DNA of 7,543 nt from Clostridiales bacterium. Its GTDB lineage: Bacteria > Bacillota > Clostridia > Oscillospirales > JAAYXM01. The position numbers and the translations under genes were made by a program. The stretch lies in the NCBI GenBank assembly GCA_012515925.1, contig JAAYXM010000069.1, positions 1 to 7,543 on the forward strand. The letters run 5' to 3'. This document shows, one piece after another, positions 5,248-7,543 of the stretch. The stretch's first letter is position 1. The number at the start of each line of letters is the position of its first letter. The notes beneath the pieces were generated by a model that saw nothing but the letters and a program-made list of their open reading frames with translations, was not told the DNA's origin and searched no databases.

Positions 5248-6607
5248 TAAGCGTTTTTCGAGCATAACACCGGAAATCAAGGAACTGTCCGAGCTGTGTA
5301 TGAAAACCTCGGCTATCGACCCTTCACTATACACTAAATACGATGTGAAGCGCGGGCTTCGGGATATCAGCGGCAAGGGCGTTCTTGCCGGACTGACGGA
5401 GATTTCGGAGGTGCGTTCGAGCATAACCGACGAAAGCGGGAATTCGGCGCCCTGCGAAGGCCGGCTGTTTTACCGGGGCTATGACGTCCAAGACATAGTA
5501 AACGGGTTTGTGGCGGAAAAACGTTTCGGGTTCGAGGAGGTTACATATTTACTTCTGTTCGGGAGCCTGCCGGATGAACGGCAGCTTGATGACTTCACCT
5601 GTCTTCTCGCCAGATACAGGACGTTGCCCACAAGCTTTGTACGTGACATTATAATGAAAGCGCCGAGCTCGGATATGATGAACACGCTCGCGAGGAGCGT
5701 TCTTACGCTTTATTCTTACGACTCTCGCGCGGACGACATATCGATACCCAACGTACTGCGGCAATGCCTGCAGCTTGTCGCGCTGTTTCCGCTTCTTTCG
5801 GTTTACGGGTATCAGGCGTACCGCCATTATCACGACGGGCAGAGCCTGTTTATCCACAGGCCGAAGCCCGAGCTTTCCACGGCGGAGAACATTCTGCATA
5901 TCCTGCGTTCCGACAGCTTCTATACCGAGCTTGAGGCGCGGATACTGGACCTCGCGCTTGTGCTGCACGCGGAGCACGGCGGCGGCAACAACTCGACATT
6001 TACGACACACGTGGTCAGCTCTTCGGGCACGGATACATATTCCGTCATAGCCTCCTCGCTCGGCTCGCTCAAGGGTCCCAAGCACGGCGGCGCCAATATC
6101 AAGGTCATCCAGATGTTCGAGGATTTAAAATCAAACGTCGGGGATTGGGAGGACGAGGACGAGGTCGCGGCATATCTGACCGCGCTGCTGCATAAAAAGG
6201 CGTTCGACCGCTCCGGGCTTATTTACGGAATGGGACACGCGGTATACTCGTTGTCCGACCCGCGCGCCGAAATATTCAAGGGCTTTACCGAGAGCTTGTC
6301 CGTCGAGAAGGGACATACCGACGAGTTTAAGCTTTATTCGCTGGTAGAGCGGCTCGCGCCGGAGATTATCGCGAAGGAGCGCAGGATTTACAAGGGCGTA
6401 AGCTGCAACATCGATTTCTACAGCGGGTTTGTATATAAGATGCTCAATCTGCCGATTGAGCTGTATACGCCGATATTCGCGATAGCGCGCATCTCCGGCT
6501 GGAGCGCGCACAGAATAGAGGAGCTTGTCAACTCAAGCAAGATTATCCGCCCCGCCTACAAGCATGTGGGCGAATTCAAGGACTATATCCCCTTAAGCGA
6601 AAGATAA
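5240..6607 (+). CDS. gltA: Citrate synthase (citrate/2-methylcitrate synthase family)
   Basis: The 455-residue product condenses acetyl-CoA with oxaloacetate to citrate, the entry step of the (often incomplete) TCA pathway toward 2-oxoglutarate and glutamate. Visible landmarks are GRLFYRGYD (74-82), HAEHGGGNNSTF (243-254, oxaloacetate-binding His246), LKGPKHGGAN (277-286, catalytic His282), IYGMGHAVYSLSDPRAE (328-344, catalytic His333 and substrate Arg342), NIDFYSGFVY (390-399, catalytic Asp392) and IFAIARISGWSAHRIEE (412-428, Arg417). All catalytic positions are intact. Length and an N-terminal extension of about 45 residues fit the clostridial form. 2-Methylcitrate synthase activity cannot be excluded, but no prp genes are nearby. 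AGGAG (5226-5230) lies 9 nt before the ATG. I see no convincing + strand promoter in the gap, and no T-rich terminator follows. Confidence 0.94.
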   Translation: MSDKRFSSITPEIKELSELCMKTSAIDPSLYTKYDVKRGLRDISGKGVLAGLTEISEVRSSITDESGNSAPCEGRLFYRGYDVQDIVNGFVAEKRFGFEEVTYLLLFGSLPDERQLDDFTCLLARYRTLPTSFVRDIIMKAPSSDMMNTLARSVLTLYSYDSRADDISIPNVLRQCLQLVALFPLLSVYGYQAYRHYHDGQSLFIHRPKPELSTAENILHILRSDSFYTELEARILDLALVLHAEHGGGNNSTFTTHVVSSSGTDTYSVIASSLGSLKGPKHGGANIKVIQMFEDLKSNVGDWEDEDEVAAYLTALLHKKAFDRSGLIYGMGHAVYSLSDPRAEIFKGFTESLSVEKGHTDEFKLYSLVERLAPEIIAKERRIYKGVSCNIDFYSGFVYKMLNLPIELYTPIFAIARISGWSAHRIEELVNSSKIIRPAYKHVGEFKDYIPLSER

Positions 6608-6608
6608 G

Positions 6609-6699
6609 GGGGCTGCCGCATAATGCTTTTGAAAGCATTTGCGGGAGCCCCAATGGAATACGTTCCTGCCGGAACGTGTGAAATAAGCTTCGCATATTA
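6609..6699 (+). repeat. Multi-hairpin interspersed repeat, copy 2
   Basis: It begins one base after the citrate synthase stop. A long first hairpin (6609-6651) stacks GGGGCT/AGCCCC, CCGCA/TGCGG and AATGCTTT/AAAGCATT helices with a small internal loop. Next come ATACGTTCC/GGAACGTGT (6658-6666/6671-6679, 9 bp with one G-T pair) and AATAAGC/GCATATT (6682-6688/6692-6698, one A-A mismatch). The part 6646-6699 matches copy 1. No T-run follows the first hairpin, so it is not a simple terminator. Confidence 0.62.
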
Positions 6700-6710
6700 T
6701 TAAAAACAAT

Positions 6711-6728
6711 TGCCCGCCGTAAGCGGGC
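6711..6728. repeat. GC-rich hairpin 1 of 3 (TGCCCGC core)
   Basis: GCCCGC (6712-6717) pairs with GCGGGC (6723-6728) around CGTAA. On the minus strand AATTGTTTTTA follows, so it could give a second chance of termination for the DUF975 gene. Confidence 0.6.
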
Positions 6729-6729
6729 T

Positions 6730-6771
6730 AAAAAGTACAGCCCCCTGCCCGCCTTCGGCGGGCAGGGGGCT
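6730..6771 (-). terminator. Long GC-rich hairpin 2 of 3, probable minus-strand terminator
   Basis: AGCCCCCTGCCCGCC (6739-6753) pairs over all 15 positions with GGCGGGCAGGGGGCT (6757-6771) around TTC. Read on the minus strand the stem is followed by GTAC and then five Ts (6734-6730), fitting a terminator for the membrane protein gene. On the + strand no T-run follows. Confidence 0.65.
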
Positions 6772-6790
6772 TCTCGTAGTAGGATTCCGT

Positions 6791-6811
6791 CTGCCCGCCT
6801 GAGGCGGGCAG
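6791..6811. repeat. GC-rich hairpin 3 of 3 (TGCCCGC core)
   Basis: CTGCCCGCC (6791-6799) pairs over 9 bp with GGCGGGCAG (6803-6811) around TGA. The arms are identical to the inner 9 bp of the 6739-6771 hairpin; only the loop differs. It ends 4 nt beyond the stop codon of the minus-strand gene. Confidence 0.75.
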
Positions 6812-6815
6812 GACA

Positions 6816-7543
6816 CTATTCAATCGGTTCGAGCTCGGACTGCGAGATTATCCCGTTATTTAAGGCAAACGTCTTAAGCGAATCGTACAGCGTCGCCGTC
6901 GCTATTTCGTAATACGGTATCAGATAAAACAGAATCAGCCCGAAAGTGAGCGGGATAAGCAGGAACCATCCGATAAACGAAAGATGAAAAACAAACAGCG
7001 TCCATTTTCTGCCGTATGTAATACGCATCGAAAGCTTAAGCGCGTCCCGCGCCTTAACGGCCGGGTATTCGGCGAGTATGTACTCGGTAAAAGAATAGGA
7101 CAGAGCTTTAATAAACGTGGGAATCATCAATACAAGGTATAGCAGAAGCATGAATAAAAAACCCGGTAAATTGGTTTCGATAAAATGATTAATGGGATTC
7201 GCCAAATCGCCGATACTATTTAAACCGAATGAAACTACCGCGAAAACAGTGACGGGGATAATCGCAATCAATAACCAAAGCATTAATAACAACTGTTTCC
7301 ACAGCGCGCCGCCGAGCTTTCTCCAGTAACCGGTAAAGCCCTCGGTAAACGGCTGCCCAACCGAAATCCGCTCCCCGCGGGACACATTGAGCGCGGAGGC
7401 CTTGATTCCGACATAATAAACCGGTATAAACACAAATGACACTACTCCGCCCAGAAACGTATAAATCTTGAGAAACGTATAGTGTTCACTGAGCTTATTC
7501 AATACCTGAAACGGCGCGATTATAAGGGACGCAAGGATAAACG
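6816..7543 (-). CDS. DUF975 family integral membrane protein (5' truncated)
   Basis: The reading frame stays open to the right edge of the window; the residues before the TTG at 7502 (LASLIIAPFQV) are hydrophobic and continue the protein, so the true start is outside. About 242 residues are present. Several membrane segments are visible: around YTFLGGVVSFVFIPVYYVG, LLLMLWLLIAIIPVTVFAVV, GFLFMLLLYLVLMIPTFI and LSFIGWFLLIPLTFGLILFY. The conserved C-terminal block shows YSFTEYILAEYPAVKARDAL, LSMRITYGRKWTLFVFHLS and LIPYYEIATATLYDSLK, matching DUF975 (PF06161) as I know it: a small residue before a GxKW-like motif, then SFIGW and PYYE. The function of this Gram-positive family is unknown. It converges on citrate synthase with hairpins between them. 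Confidence 0.85.
   Translation of the reverse strand, partial: FILASLIIAPFQVLNKLSEHYTFLKIYTFLGGVVSFVFIPVYYVGIKASALNVSRGERISVGQPFTEGFTGYWRKLGGALWKQLLLMLWLLIAIIPVTVFAVVSFGLNSIGDLANPINHFIETNLPGFLFMLLLYLVLMIPTFIKALSYSFTEYILAEYPAVKARDALKLSMRITYGRKWTLFVFHLSFIGWFLLIPLTFGLILFYLIPYYEIATATLYDSLKTFALNNGIISQSELEPIE

Noticed and set aside
5549..6085. 178-codon minus-strand frame inside citrate synthase
   Set aside because: It is Arg-rich, matches no family and lies antisense to a fully conserved enzyme; it is a shadow of G+C-biased codons.
6608..6811. Possible CRISPR array from closely spaced repeats
   Set aside because: The units are palindromes of different lengths with no regular spacers and no cas genes.
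6816..7502. DUF975 protein taken as complete from a TTG at 7502
   Set aside because: The frame continues open with hydrophobic residues to the window edge and there is no ribosome site before the TTG, so it is a truncated gene.

Overview
The window looks like chromosomal DNA from a low-complexity Gram-positive anaerobe, most likely an uncultured member of the class Clostridia. The grounds are strong AGGAGG-type ribosome binding sites, sigma-A-like promoters, a recD2-comF-mreB/mbl gene order, a clostridial-type citrate synthase of about 455 residues, a DUF975 membrane protein, and a cytosolic-looking Cu/Zn superoxide dismutase-like protein. Base composition is moderate, around half G+C by eye. 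The lineage is an inference; no rRNA or tRNA is present to settle it.

Left part (1-2350): the 3' end of a RecD2-type helicase gene overlaps comF by ATGA, so the two are probably one transcript for DNA handling (recombination/repair and a competence-type phosphoribosyltransferase-like protein). A separate promoter then drives an MreB/Mbl actin homologue that stands alone, without mreC or mreD next to it. A hairpin terminator follows.

Middle (2427-4334): a Gfo/Idh/MocA NAD(P)-dependent oxidoreductase on the + strand converges on a minus-strand pRiA4b ORF-3-like gene that has its own promoter. The junction holds a multi-hairpin repeat (copy 1) and a strong terminator whose 3' arm and tail are tandemly duplicated.

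Region 4353-4669 has no long gene, but it holds an excellent extended -10 promoter and, about 110 bp further on, an excellent intrinsic terminator. Together they define a free-standing transcript of about 130 nt: a candidate small RNA or mini-ORF mRNA.

Right part (4670-7543): a sodC-like gene (minus) and a citrate synthase gene (plus) diverge from a 78-bp gap centred on a perfect 13-bp inverted repeat that overlaps the sodC promoter. Citrate synthase converges on a 5'-truncated DUF975 membrane protein gene. This second junction is about 200 bp of nearly continuous palindromes: repeat copy 2 followed by three GC-rich hairpins that share a TGCCCGC core.

The most interesting signal is the repeat pair at the two convergent junctions: their arms differ in sequence but keep pairing (a T-A pair in one is an A-T pair in the other), which points to selection on structure. 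The small transcript and the divergent palindrome come next. No CRISPR array, transposase, prophage or defence system is visible.
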